DNA from: Reticulitermes speratus
Lineage: Eukaryota; Arthropoda; Insecta; Blattodea; Rhinotermitidae
Direction of reading: 5' to 3'
DNA length: 64,000 nucleotides
Assembly (NCBI GenBank): GCA_021186555.1
Contig: JAJKFL010000005.1
Span: 44,263,635 to 44,327,634, forward strand
This document shows positions 11,160 through 28,000 of this stretch, piece by piece; the stretch's first letter is position 1, and each line of letters begins with the position of its first letter. The notes beneath the pieces are model-generated. The model was not told where the DNA came from and ran no database searches. It worked only from the letters and a program-made list of their open reading frames with translations. The position numbers and the translations under genes were made by a program.

Positions 11160-12700
11160 TTTCCATGTGATGGTCTGTGTAGTTGGCTGCTTTCTCCTGT
11201 ATTTTACCATGCGTGTCTTATTTGAAACAAAAATTTGTTACCTGTCAGGATATGCACAATGAGCTGAAATGGGTCCATTTTCATTGGAGTTATTTCACTG
11301 TTCTGAGACCATCAGAAGAAATTCAATGGATGGGTGAGACAATAGCATTTAGGCTTCCCACTCTGCCTGCAAACATATTCCCAGCCACCCCATGTCAGCC
11401 ATCCAAAGCTCTTGTCCATAACAAAGGATATCACAACATCCCTGTTACGACAGACGGGGAAGCAAACCAGCCTGAGGAACATGGGGAGAGGGTTGATCCA
11501 TGGGACTTTTCTGTGGTCATAGTATATGTGTGAAGTATGTCCATTTGAGATACATGCACATGGCAAAGAGCAATTTGTGGTTTGGAATCCTGTCCCTACC
11601 TGTACTGAATTTGCTTGCTGTTTTTGTCCGAGATCACAATATGAATTCTCGTAAACTATAGGAAATTTGTAATCTGTGGTCTTTTGGGTGATTACACGGC
11701 GTCGTGAGGTAATTATTTACCGACGTTTCGGGACAACGTGTCGGTCCCATCTTCACGGGTCGAGATTCCACGAAGCTTTCCTTTCCTTCGTGGAATCTCG
11801 ACCCGTGAAGATGGGACCGAAACGTCGATAAATAATTACCTCACGACGCCGTGTAATCACCCAAAAGACCACAGATTACATAAACATCGCGGCGGAATCC
11901 TGAAATCAAAGTATAGGAAATTTGATTTCAGGCTTCCGCGGTCTTCTCGGGTATTAGCAGTGTTGTGTGGTAATTGTTTACTGGCGTTTCAGGACAACGT
12001 ATCGGTCACATCCTCACGGGTTAATTTATCTGTTAATTTGCTAAATGCCAGGTTAACCCTTTCTTGAGCTGACTTGTGTCCTGAAGATGGAGACAATGTC
12101 TTTCCCCAAAGTATTACGGCTAAATGGACACTGGTTGGAACAGTTGATAGGACTTCTTGTGGACACTCATCTTAAAGAACACTGAAACAGCCCAAAGAAA
12201 GGTAGCTGAGGGGGTCATCCCCATGCACAAGGAACCAGGACAAGGATTAAACAGCATAACATATTCTGTGTGTGTACGTGAGTGAGAGGCTGTAGCTGAA
12301 CCCACGAGCTCTAATTACTGCACTTTATGAAGTCACATACTGTTGCTAGTGGGTTAATCTTAACAGAGGACAATAGATGGATAGCTCCGATGTGTTACTG
12401 CTCATCCCATCTAACAGACTACAAAGGGTCATAACATGGAAAACCCAAAATCTTATAAACAAACGACCCTTCGCCACTGGAAAAATGGGGACTTATACCC
12501 CCTTACATTTTCGTACGCGAATGATGCAATGAGAATTCGGGGCATAGCACTAATATTTCATCTGTATGGACACAATCGTGTTTCATTTTGGGTCCCGTAT
12601 TGTCTTATCTGAGGCTCTCAATTTCGTACAGTCCTGTTATTTAGGGAAGATTATTTCGCAAGTTACGTTTATATAACAGTCGACAACAATATCACCTCCC
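11160..12700. other. Intergenic region between RpL22 and Atg8a, repeat-filled
   Basis: No gene seen. It holds the palindrome at 11671-11877, a partial relative at about 11920-12040 (TTTACTGGCGTTTCAGGACA), and at about 12065-12125 a piece with the order CCTGAAGATGGAGACAATG...AAAGTATTACGG. The last looks like another decayed hammerhead-like repeat. Confidence 0.6.
11671..11877. repeat. Foldback repeat, 'GACGTTTC' family
   Basis: Nearly perfect palindrome: AATCTGTGGTCTTTTGGGTG at the left has its complement at the right end. The right arm lacks about 12 bases (the CACGTTGTCCCG part) present in the left arm. The centre is a TCCACGAAG hairpin. Confidence 0.8.
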
Positions 12701-12754
12701 ATCCACACCATGCTATTTGCGCACTTCCCGCAACATTAGTACGACGATGTCATG

Positions 12755-12768
12755 TCATCACGTGATGA
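12755..12768. promoter_or_regulatory. CLEAR-type TCACGTGA box upstream of Atg8a
   Basis: A 14-bp perfect palindrome TCATCACGTGATGA is centred about 320 bp before the Atg8a start codon. The core TCACGTGA matches the site bound by MiT/TFE factors (TFEB in mammals, Mitf in flies), which control autophagy and lysosome genes. The link to Atg8a is inferred from motif and position. Confidence 0.5.
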
Positions 12769-12992
12769 ATGACGTATGTGTGGATGAATACATTACACGT
12801 TTCCTAGAAAAGAATCGTACCATTATACGCAACACGTTAACGTCACCACAAGAATATATTTATACTGTGGTGTAATTTGTGAGAACGGTTTTGTTGACTT
12901 CCAATAAGGCATATTTATCGAGTTAGCTGTATTTCGAACTATATCCTAGTAGACTGGGAAAAGGCATCTGATAGTCTGCTGTTTCATGGTAG

Positions 12993-17855
<4,863 letters not shown>

Positions 17856-18231
17856 GCATGCCCCACCTGCTGCACTTCATCTTCTCTTTGTGTATGATAT
17901 TATTGTGAATATAGGATGTCATGGCCCTGCATAATTAAACTTTCTGTTACTCTTTCCAACAAGAGGCAGTTAATTATAAGTTGCAGTATTTTCTGTGTTG
18001 TTACAAATCTCAGTATTTTGGGTGCACATACTGCTTGGAACAGGTTCCTGCCTCTTTACTTTAGTTATGGCTTGCATAATATTTGTTTCATTCTGCTTGT
18101 GTTAGAAAGGGTTGACATAAAATACAAGTGAGTTAGAGTGAATGAATTGGTTTATTATTATAATTATAATTATTATTATTGTAATTACTATACTGAATGG
18201 ACTGTATATAGGTAAGGCATACAGTGATATA

Positions 18232-18237
18232 AATAAA
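18232..18237 (+). terminator. Candidate Atg8a poly(A) signal
   Basis: AATAAA within ATAAATAAATAATTTC, about 375 bases after the Atg8a stop codon. Chosen because it is the first clear canonical hexamer downstream; the end point is not proven. Confidence 0.4.
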
Positions 18238-21214
18238 TAATTTCTTCATTTTGGAGCCTTTGATTAGAATTGAAAATTGCCCTTTCTGTAGTAACCCTTC
18301 CACTGCTGAATTTTGCGATGTGTAGAGTGTGCCTTTTAAGATTTAGTGAAAACATGTCTTACCCATTTACAGACTATTGCAGACTAACATGCTCAATGTT
18401 ACAAGGTCCTTGCTGAGTAGCTATGAGTAACAGTCATGTACCTTCAAATCCAAATCCTGTTTCTTAAGATCCATTTTAATATTATACTCTTACCTACCTG
18501 TTGGTCTACAAAGTGATCTTTTCCCCTTAAGGTATTGTGATGAAAGTTTTTATACACAGAGCATCCCAGAAGTAACAGTGCAATGAATTAAATTTCTGCA
18601 CATATTATAACCTTGTACAGTGGATACTGGGTCTTTCCGGGAAGTAAAGTGGCTGGGGCGTGGTGCTGCCCACCCACCCCCATCTAGCACTGAGGTTGTG
18701 AATGGGTTGGAGCTATACCTCCACCTACCCTCTGTGTCTGCTTGTCATGGGGTGACCTTTATCTTTTCAATTCAATTTTATTTCATACCTTTGACAACAG
18801 CTTGTATAGGATACATCAATATTTCTATTTTATTCTAAAATTTATATGTGAATTCTCACATTGTCTTATATAAAATGTAGTTACCCTTATATACATATAT
18901 AAAATTGTAAACCATTTTAGGTTTTTTACAGTTATTTTACAAAATGCTTATCCAATCTGTCAAATCTATATCACCTACTCTTATACAACAATATTCTTCT
19001 ACTGAATAAAAGGACTGCTGCAGTAAAAACAATTTCAGCTTCCTTCTAAAATGTTTGATGTCTTCTATACATTTAATATGGTTTGGCAATTTATTATACA
19101 GTCTCTTTCCTAAGTTTTTAACACTGTTTTTACATACATTTGATCTCCAGTATTGAATATAAAATCTTTTCTTTGACGGGTATTATGATCATGTATAACT
19201 GAATTTTGTACATACTTTCCTAAATTTACTTTTATATAACACAAGATTTCCGTGATATATATACACGGGACTGTAAGTATATTCCATCTTTTAAACAGCT
19301 CCCTACATGATGTTGTTCTGCTCACATTGCTAATTATTTGTATCACTCTTTTTTGAAGCTTAAAAATTTTTTTGCTTTCCCCATTATTCCCCCAAAAAAT
19401 AATACTATACCTTATATATGAATGAAAATGAGCAAAATACGTACTCCTCCAAATCTTTGTACTTGTGTACCTTTACACATGTTATAACATTGTTTCTTTG
19501 TTCTAAAATGTTGTATGTTCAGTAGTGGGCACACACATTGCATCACCGACTTAAGTCAATGTAGTTTATATGTGAGAGTGTGGGAATTTATTATAATATA
19601 CTAACTGATTAATCTTGCATGTACACATTGTTCTGCATATTATGTGGTGTAATCTTGTGGCAACAAAGCAGTAGCAAGTTCCTGTACCATGTGAGATTTG
19701 AGGTTCTCACAGCAGTATTGATGAAGATTCAAGTCTTCTGGGATATTACGCCATGTCGATTTCTGAAGAGTTACCAGCGTAAAGGAGTGCAGTGCCTTGT
19801 CTCTAATGTCGGGCAGTCCTAGAAAACCCTTTTGCATATGTGAACATGGAAATGTCCTAAAATTTGATTTTCACAGTGTTCACTACAGCACCTGTGTTGC
19901 CACACTAAATTGGAAACAGTTCCCATAACTTACATTTCTCAAGCTCCACTTATTTTATTTTTGGGCTGCTTGATCCTGAAATAAGGTGCTGTTTTACTTT
20001 AAAAAGTCTGCAACTGGTTTGTCCTGAAGTGTAGCTAGCACTTTGAAATTAAAGTGTTGCTATTGCTTTTGATAAACAAGGTCTATCAAGCCACAAAATT
20101 GTGGCACAAGTGGCTGTAATTGGTTGTAGTGCCATACTTCGTAAAAGGAAACAATATTTTGGAAAAGTGCCTGAAACCAGTTCTTACAGACATCTTCCAG
20201 CGTACACAAATCTGAGTTTTCCAAGACTCTGCCCTGTGTCACATGGCCGTATGTGTGTGACACTAGATTAGATTAATGTACCAATCAATTCTGCACTCCT
20301 GCCTTGGAAGAAAATCCAGTACGGGACCATTTTTTTTGCAGGTGATAACTTTTCCTCCAACATCTGACCTGAGGCTATTAAAATTGCCTGGATATAGCCT
20401 GGATCCAATTCTGAGACCTGTTGGCATGTAATTGGCAAGAAAATTGCAGATAAAGAACCGACCAACAAGATGATACTGCAAGAATTAATGACTGATGTGT
20501 GGTACCATGAACTTTACATTACAGATTAAAACTCGATGCCTGACAGGTGAGAAGAAGTAATGATGGCACATGGAAGGCCCCAGAAGTATTGATAATTTAC
20601 AATAACTGGTCAGGGCAACGGAATATCATCTGTTTTAGTTTATTCTAATCATATGTGCCGTTTTTGTAACATCCTGTTAAAGCAACAGAAGAATTTTGGT
20701 ATGACTCTTTTACTGCCCAAAAGTGCCATTTCTGTATATGTTTCAGGAAGTTCTGTAAAAACATGTAATCAGGGCATCTTACTGCTATGATAAAAGTTTT
20801 AGTCCATAATCATGTAGATAATTGCATCTGGAAGGAAAAACAGCTTTTATTATACCATCAGCAACATGTGAGTGATGAAGTTTATGTGGCCACTGCTGTA
20901 CATAATTTGGATGTTCACTGCATAGCCATGGTTGGGAGAGCCTGTATTTGTGATTTCCATGTGCATGCCACATGTCCAGTCCATCCCATTGGCCTTGTTT
21001 CAGTCGTCCTAGTTAAGAGTATTTTATAGATGCTGAGAATTGCGTATCCTGGCCTGGCTTTTACTTCTTATTTCTCAGTTGCACTTCCAGTCATGAGTTC
21101 TCCATGGTGTTCCACAGTTGCACTTCAGTCCCGAGTTCTTTATGGCAGTTTCGTGTCAGTCTTGAGTTTTCCATGGTATTCCTCATTTGCGCTGTGAGAT
21201 GTGTAGTCATTATA

Positions 21215-21400
21215 GTGCTGAGATACAGGCTGGATGACTAAGGAATTGTGGTTGATTCCCAACAGAGGCAAGATATTTTCCTCTTCTCCAAATCATCCAG
21301 AATGGGTATGGGACTGACCCAGTCTTCTATTCAGTGGCTACCAGGGGCCCTCCCCCTGAGGGTGAGGTGGCCAGGGCACAAAACTGACCACTCACCTGTA
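21215..21400 (+). mobile_element. tRNA-derived SINE, family 1
   Basis: Plus-strand copy with GGCTGGATGACT, a decayed B box GGTTGATTCCC, then CTCTTCTCCAAATC and the ACTGACCACTCACCT block. The order matches the better-preserved copies at 43.3-43.0 and 53.5 kb. Confidence 0.65.
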
Positions 21401-22954
21401 TCTGCAGAGTAGTCTATTGCTTGTGTGGCAACAGTATTGCGACCCTTCATGAGCTGACCAGTTCTGCTCACATACAGCATTTGCCATAAGTTATGCATTC
21501 ATGCTTGTTAGAATACATTTCAGATTTGGAATTTTCTGTATTAAATAAGAGGTTATTCTTAAAGTAGTATGTTGGAAACATACCAGATGCGAGTATGGCA
21601 AAGGCTTTATCCCATCCTGTGAAAGTCAATAATGAGAATAAAGTTGCAGAAGCACACATGGCAGATGAACTTGTGCTTGGCACTGTATATATATTTTTTT
21701 TTCTTTCTTTCCACATTCAAGCTGTCAGCAAGTTGCAGGCCATTACATGAAGTCTATGCAACCCCCACAAGGAAATTGAATTTATGTGTGTTGTTGTGAA
21801 GGAACATGTTATGTGTTGACCATACTAAAGAACTGTAAATATTACTAGCTAGTGTATTTCATTCAGTGACATAATATATAGACACACACTGTCAGAAACC
21901 AGTACCTAATTATTTGGGGATGTTTCACTGAAGTAACTGAATGAACACATAATTTTTACAACACTTGTACACATCTTAACTGGTTTATGAAAATTTTATG
22001 AACATACTTGTTTCTGTATGGACTGAAAAATTCAGTTCAGAAAGCAGTCAACTCAGCATTGCACTGAAAATAATTTTATTGAGCAGGCTGATGTACAATA
22101 GTCATGTAGACATATTGTTTTAAGTCCAGTTGTGTCACTGAACTCCTCAGCCAGATGATCGCCACTTTAGAATTGCCAGTTGCATCTTGAGACCAAACTG
22201 CTTGTTCCCCATTAAGCACTAGCAGTATCACAATTATGGCAGGCATGACTGTTGATACTGTTTGTATTCCTCAGCAGTCTTGTATGATTGTTGATGTAAT
22301 GGAGGTATTGATTTGTGTGCACATGTAAGAGGGCAGGATGCCTGTAGGGAATGTAATGAGGTTGCGATGTGTTTGCAACATTTTCTTTTATAAAACTCTG
22401 ACTAGTGATGGAAACTTGTACCTTACTTTTAAAGCTTAGTGGTAAATATACGTATCACCAGCATTAACATTCAAAATTTCTGCATTTTGCCTACACATTG
22501 TACTTATGAATTTCATATGATTCACAATAAACATTATTTTCCTAAACTGCATGCACCATTTGGTCTTCTGATACAGACACTGTGTTTTTTTAGTAGAAAT
22601 TGAATTGTTATGTATTTTTTACTTGAACCTTAGACATCAAAGGAATATGGCAAACTTCCCAGAACTTGTCAGCTGTGATGTAGGACACAGAACTGTTGTT
22701 AAGTTCCCATACTGTAGTGTCCATGTCGCCTAGAAACTGTCACATAGAATGACATCTGTGTTTCACACAATCTCCGTGTTTAATTTCCCGATGTGTGATT
22801 TTGGGGGTGACATCTAATTAGTGGCATGCCCATCATGTTATTTCTCTTGTGAATCAACTATTTTGTTTAAAAATATTCACAGTCAACCACTGTACATGTT
22901 ACCCCATAAACATACCCAAGTGAGCAGCATTCCAAGTTTGTGTTTGGGAGAGGA

Positions 22955-23130
22955 GCACAAATCTCAGCCTGGAGACCAGCCATCTTATTTCCTGCAGGCA
23001 CATGATTGGATAGAACTTCAAATTAGGCCATGATTGTTTTCTTCCAAAGGTTTTCAAATTTATTATTCACTTATTATCCCACCATTAGATGCTATGTAGA
23101 CAGGATTACTGACAGTGTTGCAAAGTGAAT
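22955..23130 (+). mobile_element. SINE family 2
   Basis: Shares TCAAATTAGGCCATGATTG, then TTATTCACTTATTATCCCACC and the GATGCTAT block with copies at 55190-55430 and 60480-60700, and more weakly with 44690-44830. All four are on the plus strand. Confidence 0.55.
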
Positions 23131-25085
23131 CATACATAAGTAAATAGTGACTGCTGCACTACATTGTTTGTAATTCTAGAAACGAGGGTAAATGTGAAGA
23201 AAAAGATGTTAAGCATTTTATTAGCCATTGCTTGAGGAGTTCTGTGGCTGTATGAAATCATATATTTATATCACAATAAAACAAATGCTATATTTAATAT
23301 TTATACACACTAATCTTTACAGTATCAGTATTAACTTTACATTTTTTCTATACACAAATATTACATGAATATTATTATTATTTGTTATTATTATTATCAT
23401 CATCATCATCATATAGGAAAAAAGAAAGAATGTGGTAAACAGCATGTTCTTGTGTACTTCATGAAATTCATGAAAGTGTTCACACTAAGTATAATAATAC
23501 AGGTAATTAATACAGTGTTGTCACATATTCCTCGTAAATAAACTATTCGTATTTCAACACACAAATCGATTCCTTGAAATAAAAGATAAGGATTGGGGTC
23601 AGAACAAAAAAAGCCACTTGGTGCAGGGCACAGTGGGAACTACGCAGCGACTGTCGATCCGAGGGTTGCTAAGTTACATAGGCCTTCTCTGTCCTTGTTA
23701 CAAAACATATGATTTTTGTGCTAAGAGAACAAATCAATGCCTAAGCTATTTTACACAAATTACACAAATGTGTCACATTACAGACCAGGACCCCCAACCT
23801 GTTGGTGTTGGACTTCGTCAGAAAAACAGCTTTTGAATGAATTTTTAAAATTTATGTGTGTCACCAACTCAGATTGTTGTTTACTCTTGGAACTTGGGTC
23901 CGTTTTCAACAGGATTGGTCCCAGATCATGGCATGCTACTGCTTCAGTGGCTGGGGGCATGCTGTATCTTAGAACTTTGCAACAAGTAACTTTCAATGCA
24001 CAGCAGACTCAAAATCAGAAACCAAATTGTGCCAACTGCGACTGATTATGTTCTTTAAACCTTTGTTGTGAGATGGTGCATTATCAGGCAGTCTCAGACC
24101 TGCAACCCTGGATACCAGAGGCATGTGCCCCACCTTCAACCAACACACATCCCCCCAAGAAGTAAGACAATTGAGTGCCATGAAAACAAACAAAATTTCA
24201 TTTTGGTGTTTTCTTCTTGTCTTGCTTTACTTGGAGATGGAGTTATTTTACATGGACAGGGCAGACAATATTGTCAATAAATGATGGAAAATGGGAGTGC
24301 TGCTGATGTGTTTCAGTTGTATGTCTCTGATATATACATACATACATACACCAATTCAAAGATGAAAAACACTGCTATAAGCTGAGCAGTCTTACAATTT
24401 CATGTGACAAGCTACACAAAGTTAAGCAAGCTATGTTATTTATAAAACTGTTCCTGTTGGTAGAGATACAATGAGATGCAAGGCGATTTGAAAACGACAG
24501 CAAAACAATTGTTGTTTGAAACGCCTGCCACATTGGACAGCCATTTAATTCACACTGAATAAGTAACAAAGTTTTCTGTACAGGAGATTATGCTATGTAG
24601 CACATCCAAACAAAACTATGCTGCAAATTACTGATAACCACACCCATATGTGTTTGGTGTTCCATTAGTTGCTTCCTCATGCTACATTTACCTATCTGTA
24701 AGGGGCAATTTTGCTTCTTTTTTACCATTCTGAACATCTTTATGGAAGAGTGCCATGCCATTTGTGAACCCAGGTGCAGAAGTGATGACAACAAGCATGT
24801 AATGTAAGGCTTTGTAAGGAGATGGGATTTATTGCATAAACCAAGGAACCCAACCTGTACTGTCAAGTTTTGTATCACGCCTTCCTCCTCTCCAAAATTC
24901 CATCATTAAGGTTTGAAAAATAAGACAGAATAATGGCAGGTATTTCCTTTGCCTTTCAACCTGTTGGCATTAGTACTGTATGTCGTGTATACTAATTTCC
25001 AGTACATGAGAGCCTCAAAGTCACTCTCTTGCGTTTTTGAGGGTGTGATGCCAAGAGGTTGACAACAGACACAGCAATATGCAGT

Positions 25086-28000
25086 TTAGGCTGAGGGTTT
25101 GGAATCTGTGGCGCCAGTGGCAGATGCTGTTCCCGCAGCAGGGTTGGCAGCAACACCTCCTGCTGGCTGCTGTGGGTAATACACTGGGGGTGGACTGGCT
25201 GGATTCGACTCAGGCATGAACTTGACTGCAAAGCAAGAGAACCACTTGCTGTTACTATTTGTATCATTCCATAATTAAGGTTAAGTGCAGAATATGTTCC
25301 AGGTTCCCCACCACATCACAGTATGGTGCGTTCATTTCAGATTAGCTTAGGGTAGCAGTACTCAACCAGGGGTACATTAACCCATAGGGGATATGTAAAC
25401 CTCCATAAAGGTGTGCGATATATTTCATACATTGTCAGATTCAGGTCACATGCAGGTGAAGAAGACTTTGCAACTTCTACTTGTACAGTCTTTTTCTGTG
25501 CCTTCAATAAATATACCTTTTTAAAGTGAAAAAATATGTCACCTTCTGCATTTATAATGCAAATGGACAGTTAAGTATAAAAATTAAGTTGCTCCTGACA
25601 AGGGGTACATGAAGTTTGTGTCTGAAAAAGGTTAAGTAATGCTGGCTCAGGGGAAAACAAACTGTATTCTGCATCCTAACCATGTTTAATATGACTTGTT
25701 AAAAAGTGACAGATATTTAATGAACCTGTCATCAAACAAGTATTTAAATTTTTGTAGGTTGCACCCTTTAACACAGTACAACATTAACATGTCAGCTATA
25801 TACTCTGAAAATGAAACATCAGTATAATGGAACTACAGGACACAACACACAAAACACACAGGTATTATGGCCACTGTGACTTCCACTTTTCCTTTTGATC
25901 TGATACAGTTCTGTAACACCACATCTTCAGCCTTCCTCTCGCAGGAGAAACTGGATGTTAAGCATGCAGTCACAAACAAGTTCATCTGAACTGATCAGTC
26001 ATTTGACACCACACTAAACTCTGTATATAATTATGACCTGCCATATTTATTTATGATAAAATTTCACTAGCTAATGTAACCTTCCAAGGACTTAAAAAAA
26101 AATTAATTATTTCTTTTTGTCAAGAACAGAACCTCCACTGTATCCAAAACCGAATACCACAGAACGTGTACACATATGCAGTAATACAGTAAAATCCAAA
26201 TTTATATATTTCTTTAGGGGACAGCTGAATTGAGAGATGTAAATTTGAACAGACTGCACTCTTTAGAGATAAGAAAGCTTAAGTTATGACTTGACTGATG
26301 AGGATTCAGTTCCTAGCATGGGCAGTGATTTTTCTTATCAACCACGTCCAAATTGGCTTGTAAGCCCCCCTCCCCCTCTCATCTATTGAATGGATGGTGG
26401 CAGGAGGGTGGTCTCTCCTAAGGAATAAAGTAGTTGGAACATGAAGCTGACCAGTTACTTCCCTCAAAAGCCAATGGTCTAGATAAAGGCATAATGTGAA
26501 AGTAATGTATTTTGTCTGCATATTTCACCTTCAGAACTATTTTATATATTTTGATAAGATATATTAATGAGTTACACTGAAAATTATTGAGTTTTACTTT
26601 TGTTTGTGCTGGTTCAACCTTGATGACTAGGTGATTTAAGTCCCACACTGCAGTGGGTCCTGACATATTTTAACTGTGGGCTAATGTTATTTATGTTTAA
26701 AAAATGTTATGCTAGATCTGCTGGCCATGCAAATTTGCTGTCAGAATAATGTGATGCAAGGCCAATAAATAATAATGTATCCTATAATTTATGTCAAGCT
26801 GAAACTGAAATTCATGATTTTTCTCAACAATACTTCTTTTGTTCAAAATAATTGGTTTTGATAACATGCAACTCACCAATTTGTAAGTAAGGAAGGTCAT
26901 GGGAGGGAATTGAGGACAGAAGTAGATGGAGACACCTTTTTTTAGAGGACCAAGGTACATGGACATTCCAAAGGAAGAAAATCTTTGCAGCCTTTGTATG
27001 ATTTTTCTTACTTGATGCATATTTAATGAAATACCAGTGACTGTGTAGTGTTGCATCAGTGGTATCAAACATGGATACCAGTCAAGTGTACAAAATTGAA
27101 ATAAAGTGATAAGAAAAGCTATAATTTTTTAAGTGTACAAGTGTAATGCATACCATTCCACTAATTATTCAGCTAGTTCTATCTCTGTCATCATCTTTCT
27201 GTCTTGCATCTGTCAGGCTTGATTCTACCGTAGCAAAATTCAACTTGGCTCAGGCACAGTACATGAAAATTTAACTGCTAACACACAACCACTTCAGACA
27301 CAGCTGCTGTCCACACACACACACAAACACACACATTGCCATGTGGTCAGTCTGTGAATACGTTTAATTGCTGTGCTGGTATGAACACTTGAACTTGCTG
27401 GTCGAATTAATCAGTTTTGAAATTGTGAAAGGCTGACCATTTTTAGCAAAAGAGTTGTGGTGTTATTTACTTTTTTGTAGTGAGCCAATTCCTACCAATG
27501 TACAAATAGATCTAAAGATGTTTATTTTTACTCACTGTAGCACCGTTATTCTTATTGTGTGCAATTAGTGTAATATTTCTGTGGTTCCTGTTACATAATT
27601 CCAGCTGCTTGCATTTTCTCCTCAGACAGGGGTTTGCCTCACAGAGACTTTGCAGCAGAGGCATTTGAACTGACTTAAACCAGGTGGGAGAAACTGGACT
27701 CCAGACATCATCTGTTTATGTTTCTTTGTTTACTTAATGGTTATATATTACTGAATAGCTTGAGCTCTGATGTCAGAAAAAATAAATATTTTGCAGTAAA
27801 AGTCAGGTCTACAAATGCCACAAAGTTACACTATAACATTAACTTTGAAATCACAATAATGTGTTTATGCCTAAGCACCGAGCTGTGAAGGCAATATTAA
27901 TATGGCAGTAAAACTGCACATATTATAGAACTGAGAATTTTTACATGTGATTTAATTTTTATCCCAAACTTTTTCTAATTACATGAATTAGTATGATTAG

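Larger units (their letters stand above)
18240..24980. other. Gene-poor interval between Atg8a and nSyb
   Basis: No conserved exon found on either strand. Visible content: a decayed LINE tail at about 18400-18560 (-), SINE pieces at 18640-18760, 21215-21400 and 22955-23130 (+), and a GATTTGAGGTTCTCACAG repeat at about 19695-19830. There is also a degenerate tandem repeat of about 40 bp at 21075-21190 (GAGTTCTCCATGGTGTTCC-like units). The part next to 25086 must include the nSyb 3'UTR, whose end I cannot place; a minus-strand AATAAA (TTTATT) lies near 24826. Confidence 0.5.
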
